From Propionibacteriaceae bacterium (GTDB taxonomy: Bacteria > Actinomycetota > Actinomycetes > Propionibacteriales > Propionibacteriaceae): a DNA stretch of 64,000 nucleotides. Below, piece after piece: positions 11,653 through 22,563 of the stretch. Each line of letters opens with the position of its first letter. Position 1 is the first letter of the stretch. The stretch covers positions 1 to 64,000 of the forward strand of contig JAISCA010000049.1 of the NCBI GenBank assembly GCA_031265875.1, written 5' to 3'. A program made the translations under genes and the position numbers. A model generated the notes under the pieces. That model did not search any database and was not told the DNA's origin. It saw nothing but the letters and a program-made list of their open reading frames with translations.

Positions 11653-14178
11653 TCAGCCGATCCGGGGCACGGCCCCATGGCGCTCGACCGCCAGGGCCAC
11701 GGCCCGGTCCCGGGCTTGGGCCGCCTCGGCCTCGGTCAGGGTGCGGTCCGGGGCCCGGAAACGCAAGGCGAAGGCCAGCGACTTCAAGCCCGGCCCGATC
11801 TGCTCGCCGGAGTAGACGTCGAACAAGGCCAACGACTCCAATAGCTGACCGGCCCCCTGACGCAGGGTCTGCGCCACCTCGGCCTGAGGCGTGTCCGCCG
11901 CCACGATCAAAGCCACGTCCTCCTTGGCCACCGGGAAAGTGGCCAGGATCGGCAGTTGGCCCGGACCGGGAGCCGACTCGATCAGGGCGTCCAGGTCGAG
12001 TTCGGCGGCGGCTGTCGGTTGGGGCAGGCCGAAGGCCTCGGCCACGCTGGGATGGATCTCGCCGGCCAGACCGATCACCCGGTCGCCGAGGCGCAATTCG
12101 GCGCCACGGCCGGGATGCCAGGGGGCCCGGTCGACGGCCCGCCGGGACAGCTCCGAACCGACGGCGCGGGCGGCGGCCTCGGCGAAGGCGACCGCGTGGA
12201 CCCAGCTGGCTGGACAGGCCGGACCCGACCAACCGGCCGGCCGCCACTGCCCGGTCACGACGCAAGCCAGATGACGGGGTTGACGGGGCAAGGCCCGGTC
12301 GATGGCGGCCAACTCCTGGTCGCTGGGACGGGTCGCCACGGATGGGCTGGGGGCGGACCCAGCCGGCCCGAAGAAGACTAGGCCCTGCTCGTACAAGGCC
12401 AGGTCGTCCAGCCCGCGCGAGGTGTTACGGGCCACGGCCGCGAACAGCCCCGGCAGCAAGCTGGTCCGCAGATCCGGGCTGGTGTCGGCCAAGGGGTTGG
12501 CCAAGCGGACGGCGGCCCGACGAGGGTCGTCCGCCGCCAAACCGAGTCGGTCCAGATCGGCCGGAGCGCAGAAGGGGAAGGAGATGACCTCGCTGAAACC
12601 AGCCGCCGGCAGGACCTGGCCCAGCACCTGACGCAGACGTTGGGCCGGTGTGCGGCCGCGCCCCGGCGGCGCCACCGGCACGACCGGAGGGATGACGTCG
12701 AAGCCGATCTTGCGACCCACCTCCTCGACGTAGTCATAGCGGTCGACCAGATCGGGCCGCCAGGTCGGCGGGGTCAAGACGAGGTCGTCGCCGCGCGGTC
12801 GCACCGTCACACCGGAGGCCCGCAGGATGGTCTCCACCTGACTGGCGGGCACCGGGTGGCCCAGGACGCGAGTCGGCAGATCCCCCGGCATGGTCCGCTC
12901 CGGCCGGTCCGGCGGTCGACCGGCCACGGTCTCATCGGGCGACACCCGGGCGCCGCCCAGTTCGACCAGCAGATCGGCCACCCGGTGGGCGGCGCTGTAG
13001 GCGGCGGCCGGATCGACGCCGCGCTCGAAACGCCGGGCGGCCTCCGAGGACAATTTGTGCCGTTTCGAGGTCCGGGCGATGGCGAGGACGTCGAAATTGG
13101 CCGCCTCGATCACGATCCGGCTGGTGTCAGGGCCCAACTCGGTCGACTGGCCGCCCATCACTCCGGCCAAGCCGATGACGCCGGAACCATCGGTGATGAC
13201 GATGTCCTCTGGGTCCAGCTGGCGGCTGACGCCGTCCAAAGTGACCAGGACCTCGCCGGCGACGGCCTGGCGCACCCGGATGCCACCGTCCAATAGGTCG
13301 CCGTCGTAGCCGTGGATGGGCTGGCCGATCTCCAGCATGACGTAGTTGGTGACATCGACGGCCAGGCCCAGCGAACGCAGGCCGGACATGCGCAAGCGGT
13401 TGGCCAGCCAGCGCGGGCTGGGACGGTGGGGATCGACGCCCTCGACCGTGACGGCCACGAAGATGGGGCAACCAGCGGTGTCCAACTGGACCGGGCAGCC
13501 AGCCTGCCTCGGTTCCGGAGTGGGCCGAGCGGCCGGGTCGCGCCAGGGCGCCTCGAAGGCTTGGGCCAGCTCACGGGCGATGCCTCGGATCGACAGGCAA
13601 TAGCCCAGATCGGGGGTGACGGCGATGTCCAAGACCTCGTCCACGCTGGCGATCACAGGCAGAGCCGGCTGACCGGGGCGCAGCGGCTGGCCCTGGTCGT
13701 CCGACTCCGGCAGCACCATGATGCCGGCGTGGTCTGGGCCCAGTCCCAACTCGTCCTCGGCGCAGATCATGCCATCCGAGATGTGGCCGTAGGTCTTGCG
13801 GGCGGCGATGGCGAAACCGCCCGGCAGCGTCGCCCCGGGCAACGCCACCACCACCAACTGGCCCTCGGCCACGTTGGGCGCGCCACAGACGATGCCACGG
13901 GATCCGGGCTGACCGGCCGGGGCCGGCTGACTGGCTTGGGCGTTGGCGTCTGGACCGCAGTCGACCCGGCACCAGCGGATGGTCTTACCGTTCTTCTGCG
14001 GCTCCTCCAGCACCGACAAGACCCGGCCCACCACCACTGGACCGGTCACTTCGGGGCCGACCCGCTCGACCGTCTCGACTTCGAGGCCGGCCCTGACCAA
14101 GGCCTGGTAGATCTGCCGCGAGTCGACCGACGGGTCGAGATCGACCCACTCCCGCAGCCAACCGATCGGAGCCCTCAT
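11653..14178 (-). CDS. pheT: Phenylalanine--tRNA ligase, beta subunit
   Basis: Beta chain of the alpha2-beta2 PheRS; binds tRNA and carries the editing site. The 841-residue length is typical. The order of domains is: N-terminal MRAPIGWLREWVDL, an EMAP/OB-type tRNA-binding domain (residues about 40-160), B3/B4 editing domain, B5 domain with RTSKRHKLSSEAARRFERG, and a C-terminal anticodon-binding (FDX-ACB) domain with FPVAKEDVALIV and FDVYSGEQIG. The ATG overlaps the pheS stop as ATGA. Confidence 0.97.
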   Translation of the reverse strand: MRAPIGWLREWVDLDPSVDSRQIYQALVRAGLEVETVERVGPEVTGPVVVGRVLSVLEEPQKNGKTIRWCRVDCGPDANAQASQPAPAGQPGSRGIVCGAPNVAEGQLVVVALPGATLPGGFAIAARKTYGHISDGMICAEDELGLGPDHAGIMVLPESDDQGQPLRPGQPALPVIASVDEVLDIAVTPDLGYCLSIRGIARELAQAFEAPWRDPAARPTPEPRQAGCPVQLDTAGCPIFVAVTVEGVDPHRPSPRWLANRLRMSGLRSLGLAVDVTNYVMLEIGQPIHGYDGDLLDGGIRVRQAVAGEVLVTLDGVSRQLDPEDIVITDGSGVIGLAGVMGGQSTELGPDTSRIVIEAANFDVLAIARTSKRHKLSSEAARRFERGVDPAAAYSAAHRVADLLVELGGARVSPDETVAGRPPDRPERTMPGDLPTRVLGHPVPASQVETILRASGVTVRPRGDDLVLTPPTWRPDLVDRYDYVEEVGRKIGFDVIPPVVPVAPPGRGRTPAQRLRQVLGQVLPAAGFSEVISFPFCAPADLDRLGLAADDPRRAAVRLANPLADTSPDLRTSLLPGLFAAVARNTSRGLDDLALYEQGLVFFGPAGSAPSPSVATRPSDQELAAIDRALPRQPRHLACVVTGQWRPAGWSGPACPASWVHAVAFAEAAARAVGSELSRRAVDRAPWHPGRGAELRLGDRVIGLAGEIHPSVAEAFGLPQPTAAAELDLDALIESAPGPGQLPILATFPVAKEDVALIVAADTPQAEVAQTLRQGAGQLLESLALFDVYSGEQIGPGLKSLAFALRFRAPDRTLTEAEAAQARDRAVALAVERHGAVPRIG

Positions 14179-15275
14179 CGCGCTTCCCCCTTCAAGGCCC
14201 GGCTGAAGCGGATGTCGCCTTCGACCATGTCACGCATGTCGGTGGCGGCGTTACGGAACATCAGGGTCCGCTCCACGCCCATGCCGAAGGCGAAGCCGGA
14301 GTAAACCTCGGCGTCGACGCCGCAAGCGGCCAGGACGCGGGGGTTGACCACGCCGCAACCGCCCCATTCGATCCAGCCCTCCGAGGCGCAGGTCCGGCAG
14401 GGCGCGTCCGGGTCTAAGACCGAGGCCCCGTGGCAGACGAAGCATTCCAGGTCGATCTCGGCGCTGGGCTCGGTGAAGGGGAAGTAGCTGGGACGGATGC
14501 GGGTGCTGACGGCGCCGAACATGGCCTGGGCCAGATGGTCGAGGGCGCCTTTGAGATGGCCCATGGTGATGCCCCGGTCCACCACCAAGCCTTCGATCTG
14601 ATGGAAGACCGGCACATGGGTGGCGTCGAACTCGTCGGCCCGGTAGACCTGGCCGGGACAGACGATGTAGATCGGCAACGGTCTTGACAGCAGGGAGCGG
14701 ATCTGGACCGGCGAGGTGTGGGTGCGCATGACCAAGTTATGTTCGACCGGGTCCACGAAGAGGGTGTCGCTGGTGGCGCGAGCCGGATGGTGCGGACCCA
14801 TGTTGAGGGCGTCGAAGTTCATCCAAGCCGCTTCCAGCTCCGGCCCTTCGGCGATCTCCCAGCCCATGGCCACGAAGACGTCGCCCAGTCGTTCCATCAA
14901 GGCGCTGATGGGGTGGGGCTGGCCCAGTGGAGCCAGTTCGGCTGGCAAGGTGACGTCGACCCGCTCCGCCGACAGCCGCTGAGCCAGTTCGACCGCCTGT
15001 AGCTCGTCCTGCCGTTTAGTCAAGGCTATATTGACTCTACTGCGAGCGGCTCCGACGCGGGCGCCGGCCGCCCGGCGCAGTTCGGGGGCCAGGCCGCCCA
15101 AAGCTCGGTTGGCCAAGGCCAGGGGGGACTTGGGACCGTCATGGCTCAGACGGACGGCCTTCAACTCGGCCGTCGACTGGGCCGCCGCGATGGCGGCGGT
15201 GGCCTGAGTCGCCCAGCGGTCGATGTCAGCGTCGTCCAGCGCCCCTCGGGGCGGCTGGGAATCCGGGGCGGACAA
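14175..15275 (-). CDS. pheS: Phenylalanine--tRNA ligase, alpha subunit
   Basis: Catalytic class II subunit. The 366-residue product has the N-terminal coiled-coil arm, then the catalytic core with HPARATSDTLF, RTHTSPVQIR (motif 2 region) and FAFGMGVERTLM (motif 3). Four cysteines in CFVCHG...CRTC plus WGGCG form a presumed metal site seen in actinobacterial PheS. The start is TTG at 15275, set by AGAGGAG five nt upstream; no ATG or GTG fits. Confidence 0.96.
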   Translation of the reverse strand: MSAPDSQPPRGALDDADIDRWATQATAAIAAAQSTAELKAVRLSHDGPKSPLALANRALGGLAPELRRAAGARVGAARSRVNIALTKRQDELQAVELAQRLSAERVDVTLPAELAPLGQPHPISALMERLGDVFVAMGWEIAEGPELEAAWMNFDALNMGPHHPARATSDTLFVDPVEHNLVMRTHTSPVQIRSLLSRPLPIYIVCPGQVYRADEFDATHVPVFHQIEGLVVDRGITMGHLKGALDHLAQAMFGAVSTRIRPSYFPFTEPSAEIDLECFVCHGASVLDPDAPCRTCASEGWIEWGGCGVVNPRVLAACGVDAEVYSGFAFGMGVERTLMFRNAATDMRDMVEGDIRFSRALKGEAR

Positions 15276-15305
15276 TGCGTCTCCTCTCGCGTGCCGGGGG
15301 TCAGT

Positions 15306-16139
15306 TTAGCCGCGGGACGAGGCGGCGCGCTGAGCCGAGGCCGTGGCGTACAGGCAGACGGCGGCGGCGGCGGCCAGGTTCAAACTCTCCGCCCGCCCCC
15401 ACATCGGCGCCCGCACCAATTGGTCGCTGGCCCGCCGGGCCGCCTCGGACAACCCTCTAGCCTCGTTGCCCAAGAGCCAGGCCACCGGGCCGGACAAGCC
15501 TCCCTCGGCCGCCAACTGGTCCAGGTCCAGGTCGGCGGCGGCGTCGGCCGCCAACAGCTTGAGACCGGCCTGGCGCAACCCGGCCAAGGCCTGATCCAGG
15601 CCGACCTGAGCCACCACCGGCAGGTGGAAGACCGAGCCGGCCGAGGCCCGCACCGTCTTGGCGTTGGTGGGATCGACCGATCCCTCGGTCAGGATCACGG
15701 CGTCGGCTCCGAAGGCGTCGGCGCAGCGAATGATGGTGCCGACATTGCCGGGGTCGCGGGCCTCGGCGCAGACCACGACTAGCTTGGGGCCGGCGGCCAA
15801 GACCTGGCCCAAGTCGCCCGGCCGATGCCAGCAGACCGCCACCAGGCCAGCCGAGTGCACGGTGTCGGCCAAGCCGGCCAACTCGGTCGAACCGATCTGC
15901 CACCAGCCTGAGGCCACCAAGTCAGGATGCTGACGGGCGGCCTCGGGCGTGGCCAAGACGGCTTCGACCTGGCCGGCCGCCAAACCCTCGGCGATGGGGC
16001 CGGGGCCCTCGGCCAGGAAACGGCCTTGGCTGAGACGCTGTTTACGTAGCCGCAAGCGACGAGCCGACCGGAGCAAACCGCCCGAGGCGGGTCCGATCGG
16101 CTCCGGCGCCGAGGCTGGCGGGCCAGCCGGGGCGGTCAC
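15306..16139 (-). CDS. TrmH/SpoU-family rRNA 2'-O-methyltransferase
   Basis: SAM-dependent ribose methyltransferase of the SPOUT class. The 277-residue product has a substrate-binding N-terminal domain and the trefoil-knot catalytic motifs EARDPGNVGTIIRCADAFG, LTEGSVDPTNAKTVRASAG and LLGNEARGLS. The start is GTG one base after the rplT stop. Its place between rplT and pheS is conserved in actinobacteria, where the gene is often called tsnR. The exact target nucleotide cannot be told from sequence. Confidence 0.9.
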   Translation of the reverse strand: MTAPAGPPASAPEPIGPASGGLLRSARRLRLRKQRLSQGRFLAEGPGPIAEGLAAGQVEAVLATPEAARQHPDLVASGWWQIGSTELAGLADTVHSAGLVAVCWHRPGDLGQVLAAGPKLVVVCAEARDPGNVGTIIRCADAFGADAVILTEGSVDPTNAKTVRASAGSVFHLPVVAQVGLDQALAGLRQAGLKLLAADAAADLDLDQLAAEGGLSGPVAWLLGNEARGLSEAARRASDQLVRAPMWGRAESLNLAAAAAVCLYATASAQRAASSRG

Positions 16140-16140
16140 G

Positions 16141-16503
16141 TCAGGCCACTGCGGCGGCTTCGCGGGCCAACTTGACCAAGGTGGTGAAAGTGGCCGGGTC
16201 GTGCACCGCCAGATCGGCCAGGATCTTGCGGTCGACTTCGACGCCGGCTCGCTTGAGACCGCTGATGAAGCGGTTGTAGGTCATGCCCTCGGCCCGGGCG
16301 GCGGCGTTGATGCGCTGAATCCAGAGCGACCTGAAGTCACCCTTGCGGTCGCGCCGGTCGCGGTAGGCGTAGACCATGGAGTGCAGGAGCTGCTCCTTGG
16401 CTTTGCGATAGAGCCGAGAGCGCTGCCCCCGATAACCAGAGGCCAGCTCAAGGACTTCACGGCGCTTCTTGTGGGCGTTGACAGAACGCTTGACACGAGG
16501 CAT
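16141..16503 (-). CDS. rplT: Large ribosomal subunit protein bL20
   Basis: 120-residue basic protein of the 50S subunit, needed early in assembly. It starts [19 protein letters not shown] and contains [22 protein letters not shown] and a MTYNRFI segment, all standard for bL20. It follows rpmI by 26 bp with a GAGAAG ribosome site and forms infC-rpmI-rplT. Confidence 0.98.
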   Translation of the reverse strand: MPRVKRSVNAHKKRREVLELASGYRGQRSRLYRKAKEQLLHSMVYAYRDRRDRKGDFRSLWIQRINAAARAEGMTYNRFISGLKRAGVEVDRKILADLAVHDPATFTTLVKLAREAAAVA

Positions 16504-16529
16504 CAGACTTCTCCTTCAGTCAGGTCAGA

Positions 16530-16724
16530 TCACAGGCCGAGCAGTCGGCGGGCGGTGCGGTTGTCAGCCGAACTGAGTTCGGCGTCTGGCATCAGTCGAC
16601 GCGTGCGACGGGAAGACTTGTGCTCGTTGAGGTGGCGCTTACCTGCCTGTCGATGCACCAATTTGCCGGTGCCCGTGACCTTGAATCGCTTCTTGGCGCC
16701 CGAATGGGTCTTCATCTTCGGCAT
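16530..16724 (-). CDS. rpmI: Large ribosomal subunit protein bL35
   Basis: 64-residue protein starting [18 protein letters not shown], the bL35 signature, with the KRHLNEHKS core. A GGAG site lies five nt before the ATG. It is the middle gene of infC-rpmI-rplT, 44 bp after infC. Confidence 0.98.
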   Translation of the reverse strand: MPKMKTHSGAKKRFKVTGTGKLVHRQAGKRHLNEHKSSRRTRRLMPDAELSSADNRTARRLLGL

Positions 16725-16768
16725 GGCTGCTCCATTCTTCTTCTAGTGTGCGGTCAGGACCTAGGCGC

Positions 16769-17458
16769 TCAGGCCAGGTCGACGTCGGGATCGAGGTTGT
16801 CGGCTGGACCGCGTCGCTTCTTCGGCCCTTCGGCCTGGGCGGCGGCGCGGGACTCAGCCAGGTGCCGCTGTTCGGCCTCTTGGTCGGCGGCGCGGGCGGC
16901 GGCCCGGCGGTCCTTCTCGGCTTGGGCCTCGACCCGAGCCTCCGATTTCTTCCTGGTCGGCGCTAGGACCATGATCATGTTGCGGCCGTCCTGGCGCGGA
17001 GCGGCCTCGATGACGCCGTCGACCGCCACGTCCTCGGCCAGACGATGCAATAGGTTCAAGCCCAGTTCCGGACGGCTCTGCTCACGGCCCCGGAACATGA
17101 TCGTGATCTTGACTTTGTCGCCGGCCCGCAAGAAGCGGGTGACATGGCCCTTCTTAGTCTCGTAGTCGTGGGAGTCGATCTTGGGCCGCAGCTTCATCTC
17201 CTTGATGACGGTGCTGGTCTGGTTGCGCCGACTCTCGCGCGCCTTCTGGGCGTTCTCATACTTCCACTTGCCGTAATCCATCAGCTTGGCCACCGGGGGA
17301 CGCGCCATGGGGGCGATCTCGACCAAGTCCAATCCGAGTTCCTGGGCCATCCGTAGGGCCTCTTCAAGGCGTACGATGCCGACCTGGTCGCCGTCCGGGG
17401 CGACCAGCCGCACCTCAGCGGTACGGATGCGGTCGTTGATGCGCGGTTCGGTGCTGAT
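16769..17458 (-). CDS. infC: Translation initiation factor IF-3 (ATC start)
   Basis: IF3 binds the 30S subunit and checks start-codon selection. The predicted 229-residue protein has the N-domain motif [13 protein letters not shown], the linker, the C-domain with KMKL-type [17 protein letters not shown], and a charged, alanine-rich C-terminal tail of about 45 residues that is longer than in E. coli. The start is called at ATC (17458-17456), four nt after AGGAGG. Upstream in frame there is only a TAG stop and no ATG, GTG or TTG. The first standard start is GTG at 17413, which would remove the conserved IN..IR segment and has no ribosome site. Rare AUU/AUC starts are known for IF3 autoregulation. 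Confidence 0.92.
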   Translation of the reverse strand: MSTEPRINDRIRTAEVRLVAPDGDQVGIVRLEEALRMAQELGLDLVEIAPMARPPVAKLMDYGKWKYENAQKARESRRNQTSTVIKEMKLRPKIDSHDYETKKGHVTRFLRAGDKVKITIMFRGREQSRPELGLNLLHRLAEDVAVDGVIEAAPRQDGRNMIMVLAPTRKKSEARVEAQAEKDRRAAARAADQEAEQRHLAESRAAAQAEGPKKRRGPADNLDPDVDLA

Positions 17459-17678
17459 GCTTCCTCCTAAACGGGGGCCAAACGGGCTGCGAACCAGGGC
17501 CTAGTCCCCCGTCGCGAACAGTTCCTGCACCCAGATCAAGCCAGCCCAAGCTCTCGCCGGGCGGCGATCATGACCTGGCCAGAGGACTGACCGAGGTGGG
17601 AGCAGGCTCCACTTCAACGGTTGACTCGAAACGAGTTCACCAGCTGGGTACTTTAACCACGATTGAGGCGAGCGTCAA
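17459..17678 (-). promoter_or_regulatory. infC operon promoter and about 185-nt leader
   Basis: The minus strand has TTGACG (17678-17673), a 17-bp spacer and TAAAGT (17655-17650), predicting a start near 17643 and a long untranslated leader. The leader includes a GTGGAGC...GCTCCCAC hairpin around 17596-17612. Leaders of infC operons are often autoregulated by L20; nothing here proves that. Confidence 0.6.
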
Positions 17679-17704
17679 ACGCTGGCGGCTGCGGGGCCGC
17701 CGTC

Positions 17705-18562
17705 TCACAGCCGGCAGGCTGACACGTCGGTCACCAGAATGGCGCGGGCGCCGACGGCCCAGAGCCGGTCCATCAGCCCCTGGTGGCCCCGGCGCGGCAC
17801 CAGGGCGCGCACGGCGCACCAGCCGGCCTTGGCCAGTGGCGAGACGGTCGGTCCCTCCAAGCCCGGGGCCAAGGCGGCGGCGGCCGGCAGGTCGGCCTCC
17901 TCGATGTCGTAGTCGACCAAGACGTAATCGCGCGCCACGATCACACCGGACAACCGCCGCACCAACTGTTCCAGGCCGGATGGCTGGTTGGAGACCTGCC
18001 GGATCAGAATGGCCTCGGACTCCAAGATGACCTCGCCGAAGATGGCCAGGCCGGCTTTGCGCAGAGTCGAACCGGTCTCGACCACGTCGGCGATGGCGTC
18101 GGCCACGCCCAGGCGGACGGCCGACTCGACCGCGCCGTCCAGATGGATCAGGCGGGCGGTCAAACCCCGCCGGCTCAAGAAGGCCCGCAGCAGACCGGGG
18201 TAGCTGGTGGCCACCCGCTTGCCGTTGAGATCGGCCAGGTCCCACTCCCGACCCGCCGGAGCGGCGAAACGAAACTTGGTACGCCCGAAGCCCAGGGGCA
18301 GGACCTCGACCGCCTCGGCCTCGGAGTCGAGCAGCATGTCCCGGCCGGTGACGCCGAGATCGAGGGTGCCCTCACCGACGTAGACGGCGATGTCGCGCGG
18401 TCGCAGGTAATAGAACTCGACGGCGTTGAGATCGTCCACCAAGACCAGATCTTTCGAGTCCCAGCGTTGACGGTAGCCGGCCGCGGTCAGCATCTGGCTG
18501 GCCGCCTCCGACAGGGAGCCCTTGTTGGGCACGGCGATCTTGAGCATGGCGGTGTCGGTCAC
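17705..18562 (-). CDS. hisG: ATP phosphoribosyltransferase, long form
   Basis: First enzyme of histidine synthesis, joining ATP and PRPP. The 285-residue length matches the long HisG form, with the catalytic domain (AVPNKGSLSEAA, then ADAIADVVETGSTLRKAGL binding PRPP phosphate) and a C-terminal ACT-like regulatory domain from about residue 210 that senses histidine. The GTG start at 18562 is chosen because it follows TAGGCT by exactly 6 nt; the internal ATG five codons on has no ribosome site. Confidence 0.95.
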   Translation of the reverse strand: MTDTAMLKIAVPNKGSLSEAASQMLTAAGYRQRWDSKDLVLVDDLNAVEFYYLRPRDIAVYVGEGTLDLGVTGRDMLLDSEAEAVEVLPLGFGRTKFRFAAPAGREWDLADLNGKRVATSYPGLLRAFLSRRGLTARLIHLDGAVESAVRLGVADAIADVVETGSTLRKAGLAIFGEVILESEAILIRQVSNQPSGLEQLVRRLSGVIVARDYVLVDYDIEEADLPAAAALAPGLEGPTVSPLAKAGWCAVRALVPRRGHQGLMDRLWAVGARAILVTDVSACRL

Positions 18563-18568
18563 GAGGGC

Positions 18569-18574
18569 AGCCTA
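18569..18574 (-). promoter_or_regulatory. -10 box for leaderless hisG transcript
   Basis: TAGGCT on the minus strand, 6 nt before the hisG GTG. It gives hisG its own transcript although hisE and argG lie just upstream on the same strand. Confidence 0.55.
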
Positions 18575-18603
18575 GCGGGCGACGGCGCCCCGCTGGTCCA
18601 GGC

Positions 18604-20937
<2,334 letters not shown>

Positions 20938-20943
20938 GGGCCG

Positions 20944-20949
20944 ACTGTA
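20944..20949 (-). promoter_or_regulatory. -10 box for leaderless transcript of the membrane protein gene
   Basis: TACAGT on the minus strand, 6 nt before the ATG at 20937. The stretch between here and mshC holds two copies of GGACACTAG (21011-21019 and 21061-21069) and the fold-back element, but no gene. Confidence 0.5.
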
Positions 20950-21066
20950 GTCCGGCGGGGACGGCCCAACCAAACAGACAGGCGCAGTGAACGGGGCCGA
21001 TTCCGGCGAGGGACACTAGGCGGCGCGAGCGGCCAGAGCGAAGGAGACGGTCCCAGCGGGGGACAC

Positions 21067-21233
21067 TAGTGTCGTGTTAGGGAGGTGGTTGATAGGCGAG
21101 CATGGGTCAGGTGGGGTGTCTGGCCAGGCGGAGGGTCGTCTGAACACTGGACGTGTTCAGACGGGCCCGACAACGCCGCCAGGGACCCCGGCTGACCCAG
21201 CGCAGCGTCAGACATTTCCCTAACACGACACTA
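21067..21233. mobile_element. 167-bp fold-back (MITE-like) element bounded by CTAG
   Basis: The ends are 17-bp perfect inverted repeats, TAGTGTCGTGTTAGGGA at 21067-21083 and its complement at 21217-21233, set in CTAG at both sides (21066-21069 and 21231-21234). Inside, GGGTCAG (21104-21110) faces CTGACCC (21192-21198), and the centre is an 11-bp perfect hairpin CGTCTGAACAC / GTGTTCAGACG (21137-21163, 5-nt loop), so one strand can fold along most of its length. No ORF of note. The mshC stop codon TAG lies at the right edge. Symmetry suggests a non-autonomous insertion with CTAG target duplication; no transposase is in the window. Confidence 0.6.
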
Positions 21234-22469
21234 GAGAGCGACGCCGAGCCAAGCGTCGACGACGCGGGCGACGGCGGCTCTGGCGCCACTGACGTCCGCG
21301 CTGGCGGACCGCCCGGCTTCGACCCAGGCGTCGACGGCGGCCAAGGCCCGATCGGCTTTGAGATCGTCCAAAATGGCCTGACGGACGGCTCGCACGGTCT
21401 CGTCGGCCGGGGCTGAGCGGACGGCCCGGATGGCTCCCCGCCAGCGCCTCAGACGATCTTCGGCCTCGGCCAAGTCGGACTGCGACCAACTCCAGGCGGC
21501 GGCGTAGTGATGGTTCAGCAAGGCCAACCGGATCGCCATCGGATCGGCCCCGGCTTGGCGCAATTGCGAGACCAAGACCAGATTGCCACGCGACTTGCTC
21601 ATCTTCTGCCCGTCCAGACCGACCATGCCGACGTGCAGGTAGGACCGCGCGAAGGGCTGGCCGGTGGCCCACTGAGCCTCAGCGGCGCACATCTCGTGGT
21701 GGGGGAAGACGAGGTCCGAACCGCCGCCTTGGAGATCGAAGGCGGACCCCAAGCGGTTCAAGGCGATGGCAGTGCATTCGACGTGCCAACCCGGCCGCCC
21801 GGCCCCCAGAGGCGAGTCCCAACTCGGCTCGCCGGCCCGAGCCAGGCGCCAGATCAGACAGTCCAGCCGATCCCGCTTGCCCGGCCGGCCGGGGTCGCCG
21901 CCGCGCTCGGCGAAGACGGCTTCCATCCGCTGGTCGTCCCAGTGCGACAACTGACCGAAACCGGGGGCTTGGCGGCAGGCGAAGTACCAGTCGGGAAACT
22001 CCGGGTCGTCCACTTGATAGACCGCGCCCAGCCGGTCCAAGCGGGCGATCAAGTCGGTCACCAGGTCGAGCGACTCGACCACGCCCAGGTAGTGCTGGGG
22101 CGGTACCACGCGCAAAGCCGTCATGTCCTGACGGAACAGTTCGATCTGGTCCTGGGCCAGTTCCCGCCAATCCACCCCGCTGGCTTGGGCCCGCTCCAGC
22201 AAGGGGTCGTCCACGTCGGTGATGTTCTGGGTGTAGACGACCTCGTGACCGAGTTGACGCCAAGCCCGGTTGACCAAGTCGAAGGTCAGATAGGTGAAGG
22301 CGTGCCCCAGATGAGTGGCGTCGTAGGGGGTGATGCCGCAGACGTAGAGCCGAGCCAACGAGCCGTCGCCGACCGGGCCCAACTGCCCGGAGGCGCTGTC
22401 GCGCAGGATCAGCCGCCCGGCCGGAGCGGCCTCGGGGGTGGGCAGAGACGGGGCCGGCCATGAACGCAT
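21231..22469 (-). CDS. mshC: L-cysteine:1D-myo-inositol 2-amino-2-deoxy-alpha-D-glucopyranoside ligase
   Basis: ATP-dependent ligase that adds cysteine to GlcN-inositol in mycothiol synthesis. The 412-residue product resembles CysRS but has the MshC form of the first motif, [14 protein letters not shown] (zinc-ligand Cys44, HLGH at 53-56), instead of the Cys[19 protein letters not shown] and [12 protein letters not shown] (KMSKS) follow. It also lacks a CysRS anticodon domain. The ATG is 6 nt after TAGGCT. The stop codon TAG coincides with the end of a fold-back element. It shows that the host makes mycothiol. Confidence 0.95.
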   Translation of the reverse strand: MRSWPAPSLPTPEAAPAGRLILRDSASGQLGPVGDGSLARLYVCGITPYDATHLGHAFTYLTFDLVNRAWRQLGHEVVYTQNITDVDDPLLERAQASGVDWRELAQDQIELFRQDMTALRVVPPQHYLGVVESLDLVTDLIARLDRLGAVYQVDDPEFPDWYFACRQAPGFGQLSHWDDQRMEAVFAERGGDPGRPGKRDRLDCLIWRLARAGEPSWDSPLGAGRPGWHVECTAIALNRLGSAFDLQGGGSDLVFPHHEMCAAEAQWATGQPFARSYLHVGMVGLDGQKMSKSRGNLVLVSQLRQAGADPMAIRLALLNHHYAAAWSWSQSDLAEAEDRLRRWRGAIRAVRSAPADETVRAVRQAILDDLKADRALAAVDAWVEAGRSASADVSGARAAVARVVDAWLGVAL

Positions 22470-22475
22470 GGGCCC

Positions 22476-22481
22476 AGCCTA
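22476..22481 (-). promoter_or_regulatory. -10 box for leaderless mshC transcript
   Basis: TAGGCT on the minus strand, then GGGCCC and the mshC ATG. Same box and same 6-nt spacing as hisG and the S9 peptidase gene. Confidence 0.55.
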
Positions 22482-22563
22482 ACCGGCTGGCCGACCGGAC
22501 CGAGGTCGGACCAGTCGGGTCGGACCACCGGTCCGGCCCAGGGCCGACCGCTCGAGCGGTCGT

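Noticed and set aside
17645-18030. Open frames antisense to hisG and across the infC leader
   Set aside because: Arg/Pro-rich translations of GC-rich DNA in the wrong frame, overlapping well-supported hisG and the infC promoter.
21231-22469. Cysteinyl-tRNA synthetase
   Set aside because: The [14 protein letters not shown] motif, shorter C-terminus and absence of an anticodon-binding domain point to MshC instead.
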